Shown: positions 39,057 to 49,240, counted from the first letter of the stretch. The stretch is DNA of 64,000 nt from Yersinia mollaretii ATCC 43969 (GCF_013282725.1 NZ_CP054043.1:2542001-2606000); one strand, 5' to 3'. Numbers and translations are program-made. Notes: a model not told the origin generated them from the sequence alone.

Positions 39057-39423
39057 ATACTTAAAAATCCCATTTGTTTAATTTGTTAAACATGAATGCC
39101 CGCCTCTTCAATTTCCTCCTTTCTGCTTTTTCTTTTGGTCAATATCGACTGATTGCCCATTTTTTCCATGATGATACAGCGAACTGTAAGTCATTCTTAA
39201 ATATTCGCTTTACGAATTAACTGAGTGAAAAGTCCGATTTACCTCAGGGATATTCCCTGTTTTATTGTGTTTGCTGAAACCATTCAATATGTCAATGAGA
39301 GACGATTTCTGAGTTCACAGATGGCCTTATGCATTGTTTTTAAAGCTTTTGTGAACTTAGTAATAATTTTTCACAGTTATGTGCTCATTGTCATACTTTG
39401 AATAATTATCGACTTTTTTAATT

Positions 39424-39446
39424 GATAATTCGCGTCACGAAAAATA
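39424..39446. promoter_or_regulatory. NagC-type operator upstream of chiP
   Basis: The block AATTCGCGTCACGAAAAATA aligns with the nagE operator (AATTTGCGTTACGAAATAAT) with few changes. It is about 190 bp upstream of the chiP start. In E. coli NagC represses chiP. Confidence 0.6.
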
Positions 39447-39615
39447 GTCTGTACTCCAGCAGCAATCTTTAGAGCGTTTATCGAAAGAGACGTTTTTTTA
39501 AATTCAGTATCGGTGGATGGAGATTTCTCCTTCGCCAAATTTTACCCACTTAGGGTTTTTTTGAGGCTAAACCTGTGAGCTGTGGTGGACACAGGCAACG
39601 CACTTTAAATGTGAT

Positions 39616-39630
39616 GTCAAAGAGGAATTT
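39616..39630 (+). promoter_or_regulatory. ChiX small-RNA target overlapping the chiP ribosome-binding site
   Basis: GTCAAAGAGGAATTT is the exact complement of the seed AAATTCCTCTTTGAC of the ChiX (MicM) sRNA known from E. coli and Salmonella. It includes the Shine-Dalgarno AGAGGAA, six to eight bases before the chiP ATG. Pairing would block ribosome binding. The match relies on my recall of the ChiX sequence. Confidence 0.75.
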
Positions 39631-39636
39631 TTTCTT

Positions 39637-41040
39637 ATGGTTACGCACGATGCTAAACGTAAAACGTTAGTGCTCGCCGTCGCGGGTGCATTGTTAGGAA
39701 CGGGGTTTATGGTAACCCCAGAGGCCAAGGCAGAAGGCTTTGTTGATGATTCGTCACTGACCGGCGGTATTTATTATTGGCAGCGCCAGCGTGATCGTAA
39801 GGATTTAACTCCCGGCAGTGCAGAGTACGGCAAATATGTCGCTAACCTGCATCACTCCACCTTTAACGCCAATCTGGACTTCTCATCCGGTTACGCGGCT
39901 GACATGTTTGGTATCGACTTAGCGGCTTTCGGTGCCGTTGAAATGACTAACAGTGGCCCGGCTGCCCCTAACGAAATTGGTTTCAGTGATGCTAAAACTC
40001 GTTGGGATGAAAAATGGACTGGCGATAAGAGCGGTGTTAGCGTTTATAAAGCGGCAGCCAAGTTTAAATTGGGTGATTTCTGGGCGCGTGGGGGGTATAT
40101 CCAGCCCACGGGGCAGACACTGTTAGCGCCACACTGGAGCTTCATGCCGGGGACTTATCGTGGTGCTGAAGGCGGCGCGAAATTCGATTTTGATACGGCA
40201 GGCGCACTGTCCATGTCTTACATGTGGACTGATGAATATAAAGCACCGTGGTATCAAAATATGTACAACTTCCGCCAAGCTGATGGTCTGACGGGCGTGA
40301 GTTACTTGCATTCAATCGGTGCCAAATACGACTTCAAAAATAAGTTGGTGATGGAAGCGGCATTCGGCCAAGCCAAAGACTACATGGATCAGTACTTTGC
40401 CAAAGCGTCTTACGCCTTCCCAGTTGCGGGCAATGATCTGCGTACCTCTTACCAATTCTACGGCGCGAAAGACAAAGTTGATGGCGGCGCCAGCAATGTG
40501 AATGACGTCTATGACGGCTTAGCGTGGTTGCAAGCATTGACGTTGGGTTACACCACGGGGCCATTTGACCTGCGTTTGGAAGGGACATGGGCCAAAGCTG
40601 AGGGTAACCAAGGCTACTTCCTGCAACGTATGACCCCCGGTTATGCGTCCTCGAATGGCCGTTTGGATGTTTGGTGGGACTCCCGCTCTGACTTCAACGC
40701 CAACGGTGAAAAAGCGCTGTTTGGTGGCGTGATGTATGACCTGAAAAATTGGAATATGGCGGGTTGGTCGGTAGGGACTTCCTATGCGTATGGCTGGGAT
40801 GCGAAGCCAAGCAGCAATCCAAAATTTGATCAGAATACGCGCTTGAAAGAGTCCGCATGGAACTTTGACGTGCTCTACACCCTGCAAGAGGGCCGGGCGA
40901 AAGGCACTTTATTCAAACTGCACTACACCATGTACGACAACCATACCAATATCCCAAGCTATGGTGGCGGTTTCGGCAACGTGTTCCAGGATGAGAAAGA
41001 CGTGAAATTCATCGTAATCGCGCCATTTACGATCTTCTGA
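39637..41040 (+). CDS. chiP: Chitoporin ChiP (OprD-family outer-membrane channel)
   Basis: ChiP is an outer-membrane porin of the OprD family that admits chitobiose and longer chitooligosaccharides. The 467-residue precursor has a signal peptide (about 1-32; [15 protein letters not shown] then KAEG at the junction). The beta-strand-rich body has the [19 protein letters not shown] start, repeated Gly/Tyr/Trp aromatic strands and a terminal Phe typical of barrel proteins. It starts at 39637 downstream of an AGAGGAA sequence that is also a ChiX target. The 633-bp upstream region has a NagC-type site. The next gene is a chitobiase. Confidence 0.93.
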   Translation: MVTHDAKRKTLVLAVAGALLGTGFMVTPEAKAEGFVDDSSLTGGIYYWQRQRDRKDLTPGSAEYGKYVANLHHSTFNANLDFSSGYAADMFGIDLAAFGAVEMTNSGPAAPNEIGFSDAKTRWDEKWTGDKSGVSVYKAAAKFKLGDFWARGGYIQPTGQTLLAPHWSFMPGTYRGAEGGAKFDFDTAGALSMSYMWTDEYKAPWYQNMYNFRQADGLTGVSYLHSIGAKYDFKNKLVMEAAFGQAKDYMDQYFAKASYAFPVAGNDLRTSYQFYGAKDKVDGGASNVNDVYDGLAWLQALTLGYTTGPFDLRLEGTWAKAEGNQGYFLQRMTPGYASSNGRLDVWWDSRSDFNANGEKALFGGVMYDLKNWNMAGWSVGTSYAYGWDAKPSSNPKFDQNTRLKESAWNFDVLYTLQEGRAKGTLFKLHYTMYDNHTNIPSYGGGFGNVFQDEKDVKFIVIAPFTIF

Positions 41041-41131
41041 TAGTAGCAATTAAGCTAACAATAATTCAGCCAGCAGCAATACTTCCAGTAGTGACTCTGG
41101 CTGCAATTATTAATTACGGATGAGGTTAGTG

Positions 41132-43807
41132 ATGAACAAATTCAAATTAAATACGTTAGCGGCGATCACCGCGACCTTTGGCTTGATGGGGGCCGCCAAT
41201 GCCGACACCGCCAATCAACAGATTGTAGACCAGCTCAGTACCTTGAAAGTGAACTATAAAGTGTTGGATAACCGTGCTGGCGAGAATGGGGTTGATTGTG
41301 CCAAGTTGGGAGCTGACTGGGCATCGTGCAATAGAGTCATGATTACGCTGACCAACACTGGGGATGAGATCAAAGGCCAGGATTGGGCCATTTACTTCCA
41401 CAGCATTCGCCAAATTCTGACGGTAGATAATGATCAGTTTAAAATCACTCACCTGACCGGTGACCTGCATAAAATTGAACCTACGGCTAAATTCGCCGGT
41501 TTCCCTGCCAATCAGGCGGTTGAAATCCCGATAACCGGTGAGTATTGGCAGCTATTTGCCACTGACTTTATGCCGCGCTGGTATGCCACATCGGGCGATG
41601 CGAAACCCAAGGTGCTAAAAAGTACCGACACTGAAGATATCAACGAATATCTAACCCAATTTACGGGCGATCAGTGGAAACGCACCAAAGACGATAATAA
41701 TGTGCTGATGACGCCGGAATCCCGTTTCGTCAAAAATGACGCGGTGAAAACATTAACGGCGACGAACTTACGCGGGCAGATTATTCCGACCCCAATGGCG
41801 GTCGAGATTCACTCGCAAGATGTGAATTTGAGCCAAGGTGTGGCACTGGACCTGAGCGCCTTGCCTAAACCGGCTGCCGAGGTGGTACAGCAGCGTTTCG
41901 AATTGCTCGGCCTGAAGCTGAATGCTGCGGGTTTCCCGATAAAAACCTCGATCCAACCGGCTGCGTTTAAGGGCGATTTAGCGGTCTCTGGTGCCTATGA
42001 GCTGAAAATCGGCGAGAAGGGCGCACAGGTTATTGGCTTTGATCCCACAGGCGTCTTCTATGGTCTGCAATCTATTCTCTCTTTGGTGCCCACTGACGGT
42101 AGCCAGAAAATAGCGACATTGGACGCAAAAGATGCGCCGCGCTTTGAATATCGTGGCGTCTTCCTTGATGTCGGCCGTAACTTCAAAACCAAAGATGCCG
42201 TGTTGCGTTTACTGGATCAGATGGCCGCTTACAAGCTGAACAAATTCCATTTCCATCTGAGCGACGATGAGGGCTGGCGTATTGAGATCCCCGGCCTGCC
42301 AGAGCTGACTGATGTGGGCAGTAAACGTTGCCACGATTTGACTGAAAACAGCTGTTTGTTGCCGCAGTTGGGGTCTGGCCCGGATAGCAATAATCTGGGG
42401 AGTGGTCACTTCACCCGCGATGATTACATCGAAATTCTGAAATACGCCAAAGCGCGCCAGATTGATGTCATTCCTGAAATCGACATGCCCGCCCATGCTC
42501 GTGCGGCGGTGGTCTCCATGGAGGCCCGTTACAACAATCTGATGAAGCAGGGTAAAGAGCAAGAGGCCAATGAGTTCCGCCTGCTTGACCCGACAGATGA
42601 CTCCAATACTACCTCCGTGCAGTTCTATGAGCGCAAAAGCTACCTGAACCCTTGTCTGGACTCCTCTAAGCGCTTCGTTGATAAAGTGATCGGCGAAATG
42701 GCTCAGATGCACAAAGAGGCGGGGATGCCGCTGACCACTTGGCACTTTGGCGGTGATGAGGCGAAAAATATCCGTCTGGGGGCCGGTTTCCAAGACAAAA
42801 ATGGCCCGATTGAGCCGGGTAAAGGCATCATTGATAAGAGTGTTGAAGATAAGCCATGGGCCAAGTCGCAGGTATGTCAGGAGATGGTCAAGCAAGGCAA
42901 AGTTCAGGACGTGGAGCATCTCTCCAGCCACTTCGCCATTGAAGTGAGCAAATTGGTGAATGCCCATGGCATCGAAAAAATGCAAGCTTGGCAGGATGGC
43001 CTGAAAGATGCCAAAGGCGCGAAAGACTTTGCGACTCAACGTGTTGGTGTCAACTTCTGGGACACCTTGTTCTGGGGCGGCGCTGATTCAATCAACGATT
43101 GGGCCAATAAAGGCTACGAAGTGGTAGCCTCCAACCCGGATTATGTCTACTTCGACATGCCGTATGAAGTTAACCCGAATGAACGAGGCTACTACTGGGC
43201 CACCCGTTTTAACGACGAGGCTAAAGTCTTCAGCTTCGCGCCAGATAACATGCCGCAAAACGCCGAAACCTCTGTCGATCGCGATGGCAATCACTTCAGC
43301 GCGAAGAGTGATAAGCCGTGGCCGGGCGTACACGGTATTTCCGGTCAGTCGTGGAATGAAACCGTCCGCACTGATGAGCAGATGGAGTACATGATCTTCC
43401 CGCGCGTCTTACCACTGGCGGAACGTGCCTGGCATCGCGCGTCATGGGAGCAAGATTATAAAGCGGGCCGCGAGTACAAAGGCGGTGAGACGCATTGGGT
43501 TGATACCAAGGCGCTGGACACCGATTGGCAGCGTTTTGCCAATATTATGGGCCAACGTGAACTGGCGAAATTGGATAAAGCGGGCATTGCTTACCGCCTA
43601 CCAGTACCTGGAGCACGGGTGGTTGCGGGTCAATTAGAGGCCAATATCTCATTGCCGGGCTTGATCATCCAGTACTCCACTGATGGCGGTAAGCAATGGC
43701 AGCAATATGATGCCAAAGCGCAACCTAAAGTCAGCGGTGATGTGATGATCCGTTCAACCAGCCCGGATGGTAAACGTAGTAGTCGGGCCGAGCCGGTTAA
43801 AGTGTGA
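41132..43807 (+). CDS. chb: Beta-N-acetylhexosaminidase (GH20 chitobiase)
   Basis: The 891-residue protein closely follows Serratia marcescens chitobiase. It has a signal peptide cleaved near residue 23 (ANA-DT). The N-terminal carbohydrate-binding-like domain starts [26 protein letters not shown]. The GH20 alpha/beta barrel has the catalytic pair Asp542-Glu543 in HFGGDEAKN. The C-terminal small domain ends STDGGKQWQ and [11 protein letters not shown]. It releases GlcNAc from chitobiose by substrate-assisted catalysis, most likely in the periplasm or outside. The ATG at 41132 follows GAGG; an ATG four codons earlier is also possible. It lies 91 bp after chiP, so they likely form an operon in place of chiP-chiQ. 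Confidence 0.93.
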   Translation: MNKFKLNTLAAITATFGLMGAANADTANQQIVDQLSTLKVNYKVLDNRAGENGVDCAKLGADWASCNRVMITLTNTGDEIKGQDWAIYFHSIRQILTVDNDQFKITHLTGDLHKIEPTAKFAGFPANQAVEIPITGEYWQLFATDFMPRWYATSGDAKPKVLKSTDTEDINEYLTQFTGDQWKRTKDDNNVLMTPESRFVKNDAVKTLTATNLRGQIIPTPMAVEIHSQDVNLSQGVALDLSALPKPAAEVVQQRFELLGLKLNAAGFPIKTSIQPAAFKGDLAVSGAYELKIGEKGAQVIGFDPTGVFYGLQSILSLVPTDGSQKIATLDAKDAPRFEYRGVFLDVGRNFKTKDAVLRLLDQMAAYKLNKFHFHLSDDEGWRIEIPGLPELTDVGSKRCHDLTENSCLLPQLGSGPDSNNLGSGHFTRDDYIEILKYAKARQIDVIPEIDMPAHARAAVVSMEARYNNLMKQGKEQEANEFRLLDPTDDSNTTSVQFYERKSYLNPCLDSSKRFVDKVIGEMAQMHKEAGMPLTTWHFGGDEAKNIRLGAGFQDKNGPIEPGKGIIDKSVEDKPWAKSQVCQEMVKQGKVQDVEHLSSHFAIEVSKLVNAHGIEKMQAWQDGLKDAKGAKDFATQRVGVNFWDTLFWGGADSINDWANKGYEVVASNPDYVYFDMPYEVNPNERGYYWATRFNDEAKVFSFAPDNMPQNAETSVDRDGNHFSAKSDKPWPGVHGISGQSWNETVRTDEQMEYMIFPRVLPLAERAWHRASWEQDYKAGREYKGGETHWVDTKALDTDWQRFANIMGQRELAKLDKAGIAYRLPVPGARVVAGQLEANISLPGLIIQYSTDGGKQWQQYDAKAQPKVSGDVMIRSTSPDGKRSSRAEPVKV

Positions 43808-43889
43808 TGATGAGTTTCAAAACGCTGTGTCTGCTGTTTTCTTTATTTTGCGATAAACAAAATTAAGTGAAGTTGAGTTGATGGTTTTT

Positions 43890-43913
43890 CCCCCGGCTTG
43901 CCGGGGTTTTTTT
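43890..43913 (+). terminator. Intrinsic terminator after chb
   Basis: CCCCGG and CCGGGG pair around CTTG, followed by seven T residues, 83 bp after the stop. Confidence 0.9.
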
Positions 43914-44168
43914 ACGTCAAAATTCATGCAGGCAGCCTAATCACTGAGTCATGATAAACAGCGAAAATATGTCATGTAAGATTAGGGGATGACGGGATAT
44001 CAATAAGAGTGACCACCCGGCTCCCGCTGAGGTGAGCGTACGGGAAAGGTGGCCATTTTGCTGGGACTTATGTTAACCCGATAATTAAATAGCACTATCA
44101 GGGCCAAAAATAAACCTAACGTGATTCAGTGCTTAAAATCTTTATAAGATCAGCGCGATAACGCGGCA
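43914..44168. other. chb-fur intergenic region
   Basis: No gene, repeat or convincing signal was found here beyond the chb terminator at its left edge. It is the 3' region shared by convergent chb and fur. Confidence 0.3.
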
Positions 44169-44615
44169 TTATCTTTTATCGTGTGCAGACTCATTTTCAC
44201 GGCAGTCGCCGGATTCACAGTGGCCATACAAATACAGGCTGTGATTGGTCAGCTTGATACCGTGTTGCTTAGATATTTCACGTTGAAGAGTTTCAATCGC
44301 TTCATTGCTAAACTCGATCACTTTACCGCAATCCAGACAAATCAGGTGATCGTGATGATGCTGCTGCGTCAACTCAAAGACTGATTTACCGCCTTCGAAA
44401 TTGTGGCGGGTCACAATACCGGCATCGTCAAATTGATTCAGTACGCGGTAAACCGTCGCCAGACCAATCTCTTCACCGATATCGATCAGCTTTTTATAAA
44501 GATCTTCCGCGCTGACGTGGTGGCACGCCGGATCTTGCAACACTTCCAGAATCTTCAGCCGGGGCAGTGTTACTTTAAGGCCAGCGTTTTTTAAGGCTTT
44601 GTTGTTGTCAGTCAT
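44169..44615 (-). CDS. fur: Ferric uptake regulator Fur
   Basis: Fur is the iron-dependent repressor of siderophore and iron uptake genes. The 148-residue protein has the N-terminal winged helix with DNA-reading helix EEIGLATVYRVLNQF (about 48-62), the metal site HHHDH at 86-90, the Cys93/Cys96 zinc ligands, and Cys133/Cys138 near the end. ACAGGA lies ten bases before the ATG. A promoter is visible at 44700-44728. Order fldA-fur with transcription leftward is as in E. coli. Confidence 0.97.
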   Translation of the reverse strand: MTDNNKALKNAGLKVTLPRLKILEVLQDPACHHVSAEDLYKKLIDIGEEIGLATVYRVLNQFDDAGIVTRHNFEGGKSVFELTQQHHHDHLICLDCGKVIEFSNEAIETLQREISKQHGIKLTNHSLYLYGHCESGDCRENESAHDKR

Positions 44616-44699
44616 GCGGATTCAGTCCTGTTACTATCGATTCAAATTAAGGCTGTTCAGCCTATGACATCCGTGGCGCAATAATTACAATTGCGTCTC

Positions 44700-44728
44700 A
44701 TTATAGAACTGCTAGCCCCAAATGAAAA
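44700..44728 (-). promoter_or_regulatory. Sigma70 promoter of fur
   Basis: On the minus strand TTTTCA (44728-44723), a 17-bp spacer and TATAAT (44705-44700) form a promoter with a perfect -10. The transcript leader to the ATG would be about 75-80 bases. Confidence 0.7.
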
Positions 44729-44982
44729 CCGTGGTTGTTAACAAAGATATAATTGCACACTTTGCCAGATTAATCATGCAGTGTATTGATGAATGGGGAT
44801 GTAGCATCATTTTAGTCTATATCCGCTACGCATAACGTTACAAATTTGTAGCGACTTATTTTTATTATTCACTAATGAAGATGTGGAATTGTGGGCTGCT
44901 TAACAGAGAAGGGTGAAAGGGGTGAAAAGCAGCGGAGACGCCCGACGATAATAATACGCCATTGCGCCTCCACAGTAACAAA
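44729..44982. other. Remaining fur-fldA gap
   Basis: This AT-rich stretch has no clear gene. Downstream of fldA, GGAG/GCGC and GCG/CTCC halves can pair loosely around 44930-44980, which may form a weak terminator. Confidence 0.3.
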
Positions 44983-45510
44983 TTAGCCGGTGATCTCAGA
45001 CAGATTCATCTCTTCACTGATCTGTTTTACCCAAGCATCAACACGTTCATTCGTCAGTTCTGGTTGGCGATCTTCATCGATAGCTAAACCGATAAAGTGA
45101 TCGTCATCAGCCAAACCTTTGGAGGCTTCGAAGTGGTAGCCTGCGGTTGGCCAGTGACCGACAATCGCGGCACCTCGTGGCTCGATGATGTCACGCACGG
45201 TGCCCATCGCATCGCAGAAATACTCCGCGTAGTCTTCCTGATCGCCGCAACCAAATAGGGCAACCAGTTTGCCGTTGAAATCGATCTCTTCCAGTGTCGG
45301 GAAGAAATCATCCCAGTCACACTGTGCTTCGCCGTAATACCAAGTTGGGATACCGATCAGCAGGATATCGAAGGCTTCTAAGTCTTCTTTGCTGCTTTTG
45401 GCAATGTCGTGAACCTCAGCAACCTCTTTGCCCAGTTGCTTTTGGATCATCTTGGCAATGTTTTCGGTATTGCCAGTATCGCTGCCAAAGAAAATGCCTA
45501 CAGTTGCCAT
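44983..45510 (-). CDS. fldA: Flavodoxin 1
   Basis: FldA is the FMN electron carrier that feeds radical-SAM and other reductive enzymes such as BioB, IspG and IspH, and MetH reactivation. In this window LipA and MiaB are radical-SAM enzymes that could use it. The 175-residue protein has the FMN-phosphate loop FGSDTGNTENIAK near the start, PTWYYGEAQCDWDDF and the long-chain loop after GCGDQEDYAEYFCDA. Length is that of a long-chain flavodoxin. Confidence 0.96.
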   Translation of the reverse strand: MATVGIFFGSDTGNTENIAKMIQKQLGKEVAEVHDIAKSSKEDLEAFDILLIGIPTWYYGEAQCDWDDFFPTLEEIDFNGKLVALFGCGDQEDYAEYFCDAMGTVRDIIEPRGAAIVGHWPTAGYHFEASKGLADDDHFIGLAIDEDRQPELTNERVDAWVKQISEEMNLSEITG

Positions 45511-45659
45511 ATAACTTAATACCTTATAAATTCAAATAGTTATGCAGATTATCGCGCTTTCTGCCCAATAATATAACACATTTCATAGGGCGGCATAATG
45601 CCAGAAAACCCCGTCAGACGGGTATCAAGTTTATGCGATATTAAATTTTTGTGAGTTGC

Positions 45660-45686
45660 TCAACCTTATAACGTCATTGCCGATAA
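45660..45686 (+). promoter_or_regulatory. Sigma28 (FliA) promoter of the chemoreceptor gene
   Basis: TCAACCTT, an 11-bp spacer and GCCGATAA match the flagellar sigma28 consensus (TAAAGTTT-N11-GCCGATAA). The -10 is perfect, and the -35 matches five of eight. The gene start is about 165 bp downstream. Confidence 0.8.
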
Positions 45687-45858
45687 CCGTTGTGTAACTG
45701 AAAGGTTGCAATTAGCGGTGCCAGGGGGAAACCGTCAGATGAAAATTTGCCGGAAAGGAGTTGTCGTTAGCTGTATGGAACGTCCTTTATTGCTTTTCGG
45801 TCATCAAATAACACCTGAGTCTCTAACGGTAACCATCCGATATATAAGGGGAACGAAC

Positions 45859-47520
45859 ATGCAGTTTTTAAAAAATATTACTATCAGAGCCGCGCTACTT
45901 TGGGTGCTTGGTGCCTTTTGCCTGCTCTGGGGCGGCGTCTCTGCTTATACATTGTTATCACTGAATCAACTTACACAATCGTCTAACGCGAACAGTGTGC
46001 TGGTTGATAACATGACTTTAGTTAATCAGGGGACGGATCAATATTTCCGCATGGTGACACGTCTTGCCCGCGCAGTAGATTATCGTCAGAGCGGCAACAT
46101 CGCGGATGCAGACAAAGAACTCAAATCGTCCAATATTGCACTGGAAAATCTGAAGAAACGACTCGCGGAATTTAAGGCCATCGACCACGCACAGATTGAT
46201 CCCGCTTTAGTCTCTAGGGTGATTGATGGGTGGAGTGGATTGATTGAGCAGGGGGTGACACCGCTTTATCAGGCGGCAATGGATAACAATACGGCCGCTT
46301 ATCAAGAACTGGCGAAAAAAACGGTACCCGCATTAAGCCGCCAATATGGCTCGGTTGCCGAGGGGTTTAATCAGGCCGCCTCAAAGGCCATTGGCGTAGC
46401 AAAAGAGCAATTCTCGCAACTGACGAAAGTGAGCAGTATTACGCTTATCTCTGCGTTGGTGGCCGGTCTGGTGATTTTACTGGCAACTGATCGCTATTTG
46501 TTGGCCAATCTGGTGCGCCCGTTGGATGATATCCGTGCACATTTTCGGGTGATTGCTTCTGGTCAACTGGGGCAGCCTATCGTCGATTTTGGGCGTAACT
46601 GTGTTGGGCAGCTCTTCCCGTTATTACGCGATGTACAAACCAGTTTGGTCAATACCGTCGAGGCTATTCGTAGCAGCACTGATGGGATTTATCACGGCGC
46701 GGCCGAAATTTCTGCGGGCAATACCGATTTATCCTCCCGCACTGAGCAGCAGGCCGCCGCGCTGGAAGAGACCGCAGCCAGCATGGAGCAGCTAACCGCA
46801 ACAGTAAAACACAATGCTGATAATGCGCACCATGCTAGCCAATTGGCGGCGAATGCTTCCATAACGGCGAAAAAAGGGGGGGCGCTGGTGGCTGACGTGG
46901 TTCACACCATGGATGAGATCTCAGCCAGTTCGCGCAAAATTGCGGATATCACCACTGTGATTAACAGTATTGCTTTCCAGACCAATATTCTGGCGCTGAA
47001 TGCTGCGGTGGAAGCGGCCAGAGCGGGTGAACAGGGGCGTGGTTTTGCGGTGGTCGCCAGTGAAGTGCGAAATCTGGCACAGCGCAGTGCACAGGCGGCG
47101 AAGGAGATTGATGGTTTGATAACTGAGTCGGTCAACCGAGTCAAAAGTGGCTCGGCATTGGTGGAAAGTGCGGGCATCACCATGGATGAAATCGTTCGTT
47201 CCATTACTAATGTCACGGATTTGATGGGGGAGATCGCCTCGGCTTCTGATGAGCAAAGTAAAGGTATCAGTCAGGTTGGGCAAGCGGTGGCAGAGATGGA
47301 CAGTGTGACCCAGCAAAATGCGGCGTTGGTGCAGGAGGCCTCGCGTGCTGCGGCCTCGCTGGAAGAGCAGGCGACACAGTTAAACCGAGCGGTGGCGGTA
47401 TTTAAATTACAATCGGATGATGCACGGGCAAAACCGGCGATGAAACCTCGGGCGAATCCATTAACTTTGACTCCGGTCGCTACCAAGGCGGACAGCAACG
47501 CCAACTGGGAAACCTTCTAG
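45859..47520 (+). CDS. Methyl-accepting chemotaxis protein with TarH-type sensor
   Basis: The 553-residue receptor has a first membrane helix (about 10-33), a four-helix-bundle periplasmic sensor (about 34-192) of the TarH type, a second helix (about 193-210) and a HAMP domain. The cytoplasmic signalling coiled coil has a conserved tip around 368-410 ([20 protein letters not shown] and [20 protein letters not shown]). It ends NWETF (549-553), the pentapeptide that tethers CheR and CheB, so it should be a high-abundance receptor. The start at 45859 follows AAGGGG; an upstream in-frame ATG (45706) lies in the leader and is rejected. The ligand is unknown. It is a separate insertion between fldA and ybfE. 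Confidence 0.93.
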   Translation: MQFLKNITIRAALLWVLGAFCLLWGGVSAYTLLSLNQLTQSSNANSVLVDNMTLVNQGTDQYFRMVTRLARAVDYRQSGNIADADKELKSSNIALENLKKRLAEFKAIDHAQIDPALVSRVIDGWSGLIEQGVTPLYQAAMDNNTAAYQELAKKTVPALSRQYGSVAEGFNQAASKAIGVAKEQFSQLTKVSSITLISALVAGLVILLATDRYLLANLVRPLDDIRAHFRVIASGQLGQPIVDFGRNCVGQLFPLLRDVQTSLVNTVEAIRSSTDGIYHGAAEISAGNTDLSSRTEQQAAALEETAASMEQLTATVKHNADNAHHASQLAANASITAKKGGALVADVVHTMDEISASSRKIADITTVINSIAFQTNILALNAAVEAARAGEQGRGFAVVASEVRNLAQRSAQAAKEIDGLITESVNRVKSGSALVESAGITMDEIVRSITNVTDLMGEIASASDEQSKGISQVGQAVAEMDSVTQQNAALVQEASRAAASLEEQATQLNRAVAVFKLQSDDARAKPAMKPRANPLTLTPVATKADSNANWETF

Positions 47521-47555
47521 CCAGATATTTCAAATACGAAGGGAATAAAGAAATA

Positions 47556-47587
47556 ACGGCGTGGCGTAAGTATTTACGCCACGCCGT
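47556..47587. terminator. Perfect 14-bp hairpin between convergent mcp and ybfE
   Basis: ACGGCGTGGCGTAA (47556-47569) and TTACGCCACGCCGT (47574-47587) pair perfectly around GTAT. On the minus strand it is followed by a T-rich stretch (TTATTTCTTTATT) that could end ybfE. On the plus strand there is no U-tract. Confidence 0.65.
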
Positions 47588-47604
47588 CGTGGAAGCTGAT
47601 GGGG

Positions 47605-47892
47605 TTAAAACCCGTCTTGATCGTGGGCTAATTGAGCAAGTAACATCTGTTCAATCAATTCACTGCGGCTGATGTTGCGCTGCTCAGCAAGACTGTTGAG
47701 AGCATCGACGGCATCGGCATTAATCTTCAGTTCCACGCGTCGTAAGCCACGTACTTTATCGCGCCGTAGTTGATTTCGCTTATTAATTCTAAGCTGTTCA
47801 TCACGGGATAATGGGTTTGTTTTCGGGCGCCCCGGACGGCGTTCATCTGCGAACAGATCCAGCGTCGTGCGATCCGTTTGTTCTTTTGCCAT
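47605..47892 (-). CDS. ybfE: Ribbon-helix-helix-like protein YbfE
   Basis: This 95-residue protein has a basic, Arg/Lys-rich middle and a C-terminal segment (GLRRVELKINADAVDALNSLAEQRNISRSELIEQML) that reads as a ribbon-helix-helix DNA-binding motif. E. coli YbfE is described as LexA-regulated with unknown role. I looked for a LexA box (CTG-N10-CAG) upstream and did not find a good one here, so SOS control is not supported by this sequence. Confidence 0.88.
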   Translation of the reverse strand: MAKEQTDRTTLDLFADERRPGRPKTNPLSRDEQLRINKRNQLRRDKVRGLRRVELKINADAVDALNSLAEQRNISRSELIEQMLLAQLAHDQDGF

Positions 47893-48219
47893 AGGTAGCG
47901 GTACTACAAGGGAGTTACATCAGAAAGCGTAACATAGCCTTTCTCGATGATTTGGTTGACACATTCCAAGCTTATAACAGAGATAGAACGCATTAAATAA
48001 CCTCTCTGCCAGCCGCTTGAATTTGCATTTGCTACCCAACACCGCAGCAAATTTATAGCGCGCCATAATACCCCAGCCAACCGAGCAACGACAATGCTTT
48101 ACTGTGATTAGATTGGGCTAATTCACTCTTTTTTGCACAATTTTTCCACAGGAAATACATTTCTTTTCCCCAAGGTATAATTTTTAATCAACATCCATGG
48201 CGCGCTCTGTTTTATTTAA
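47893..48219. other. ybfE-ybfF intergenic region
   Basis: This gap is co-directional for both minus-strand genes and should hold the ybfE promoter. I saw no clear promoter, LexA box, terminator or RNA gene. Confidence 0.35.
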
Positions 48220-49008
48220 TCAGTATGCTTTTTCACTCGTGGATTTTTCATCGATAAAACGATGGATAGCCCGCAAGACAGAATCTGGTTTTTCAGCATG
48301 TACCCAGTGGCCAGTTCCAGCAACAACATGGGCGCGGGCTTGCGGGAATTGGCGGGCAATATCATCGCGGTAGCTATCTTGGATATAGGGCGATAACTCA
48401 CCACGGATAAACAAAATAGGGTGGGGCCAAGGGGGAATGGGCTGCCAACCGACAATATTTTCATATTGATCCCACAGCGCAGGCACGTTAAAGCGCCATT
48501 CGCCATTTTGAAATGACTTTAGTAAGAACTGGATTACGCCCTCTTCCTTTATTGAGTCACGCATCAGTTGGGCCGCTTCTTGACGCTGAGTCACCCCTGC
48601 GGCACTCACTGCATTGAGCGCGGTAAAAATGGCGTCGTGGCGGCGGACCTGATAATCGACCGGAGCAACATCAATGGCGACCACTTTTTCAATGCGGTCC
48701 GGTGCCATTGCCGTCAGCGCCATGGCCACTTTTCCGCCCATCGAATGGCCGATAATGATCGCTCTCTCTATCGCCAACTGGTCCATTAACTCCAGCACAT
48801 CTTGCGCCATATCGGGGTAATTCACTTGTGGCGAACGGGGCGATAAACCGTGATCACGCAAATCAACCTGAATCACGTTATGCTCTTTTTGCAGGTCACG
48901 GGCCAGTACACCCAGATTATCGAGATTACCGAATAACCCATGGAGCAGAATGATGGGCAGTGATGGCGTGGGAGAAAGTGCGTTTTGTAAGCGGAAGTTT
49001 AATTTCAT
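48220..49008 (-). CDS. ybfF: Alpha/beta-hydrolase esterase YbfF
   Basis: This 262-residue alpha/beta hydrolase acts on short-chain esters and acyl-CoA in E. coli; the natural substrate is not established. It has the oxyanion-hole HGLFGNLDN near residue 23, the nucleophile elbow GHSMGG (Ser89), the aspartate in the central AIDVAPVDY region and the catalytic histidine in GTGHWVHAEKP. MKLNFRLQN at 49008 matches the family start; an ATG four codons further upstream cannot be excluded. The gene is divergent from seqA. Confidence 0.9.
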   Translation of the reverse strand: MKLNFRLQNALSPTPSLPIILLHGLFGNLDNLGVLARDLQKEHNVIQVDLRDHGLSPRSPQVNYPDMAQDVLELMDQLAIERAIIIGHSMGGKVAMALTAMAPDRIEKVVAIDVAPVDYQVRRHDAIFTALNAVSAAGVTQRQEAAQLMRDSIKEEGVIQFLLKSFQNGEWRFNVPALWDQYENIVGWQPIPPWPHPILFIRGELSPYIQDSYRDDIARQFPQARAHVVAGTGHWVHAEKPDSVLRAIHRFIDEKSTSEKAY

Positions 49009-49240
49009 GGCGAAGTTCATGCTGAGAGATATTCTGGTTAGGGTATCATGACTGGGCGAAAGAGTGCTGCGTCACGATTTTATCAGGCATCGATTTATCA
49101 GGTCTATGTGGATTGTTGAATAGCGGCTGTTAGTGCCCGTTATTATCCTGATAAAACCATGATAAAGGTACTCGTTAGCGTGCTTTAACTTTATAATCCT
49201 TGGATATGCATAAGAAAGTAGAAACCCGTACTGGATAATG

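Noticed and set aside
42209..43039. A 276-codon minus-strand frame opposite chb
   Set aside because: It is the complement of a conserved GH20 domain and shows no independent features.
44616..44700. Upstream open reading frame of fur (uof equivalent)
   Set aside because: A 14-codon frame begins inside the fur -10 region and does not overlap the fur start as the E. coli uof does, so it is not supported.
45604..45631. Terminator-like hairpin on the minus strand upstream of fldA
   Set aside because: CCCG/CGGG with GTTTTC follows no known transcript, the stem is short, and I cannot link it to fldA attenuation.
45706..45858. A 51-codon extension of the chemoreceptor
   Set aside because: It lies in the leader after the sigma28 promoter; the AAGGGG at the 45859 ATG and the membrane-helix position favour the shorter form.
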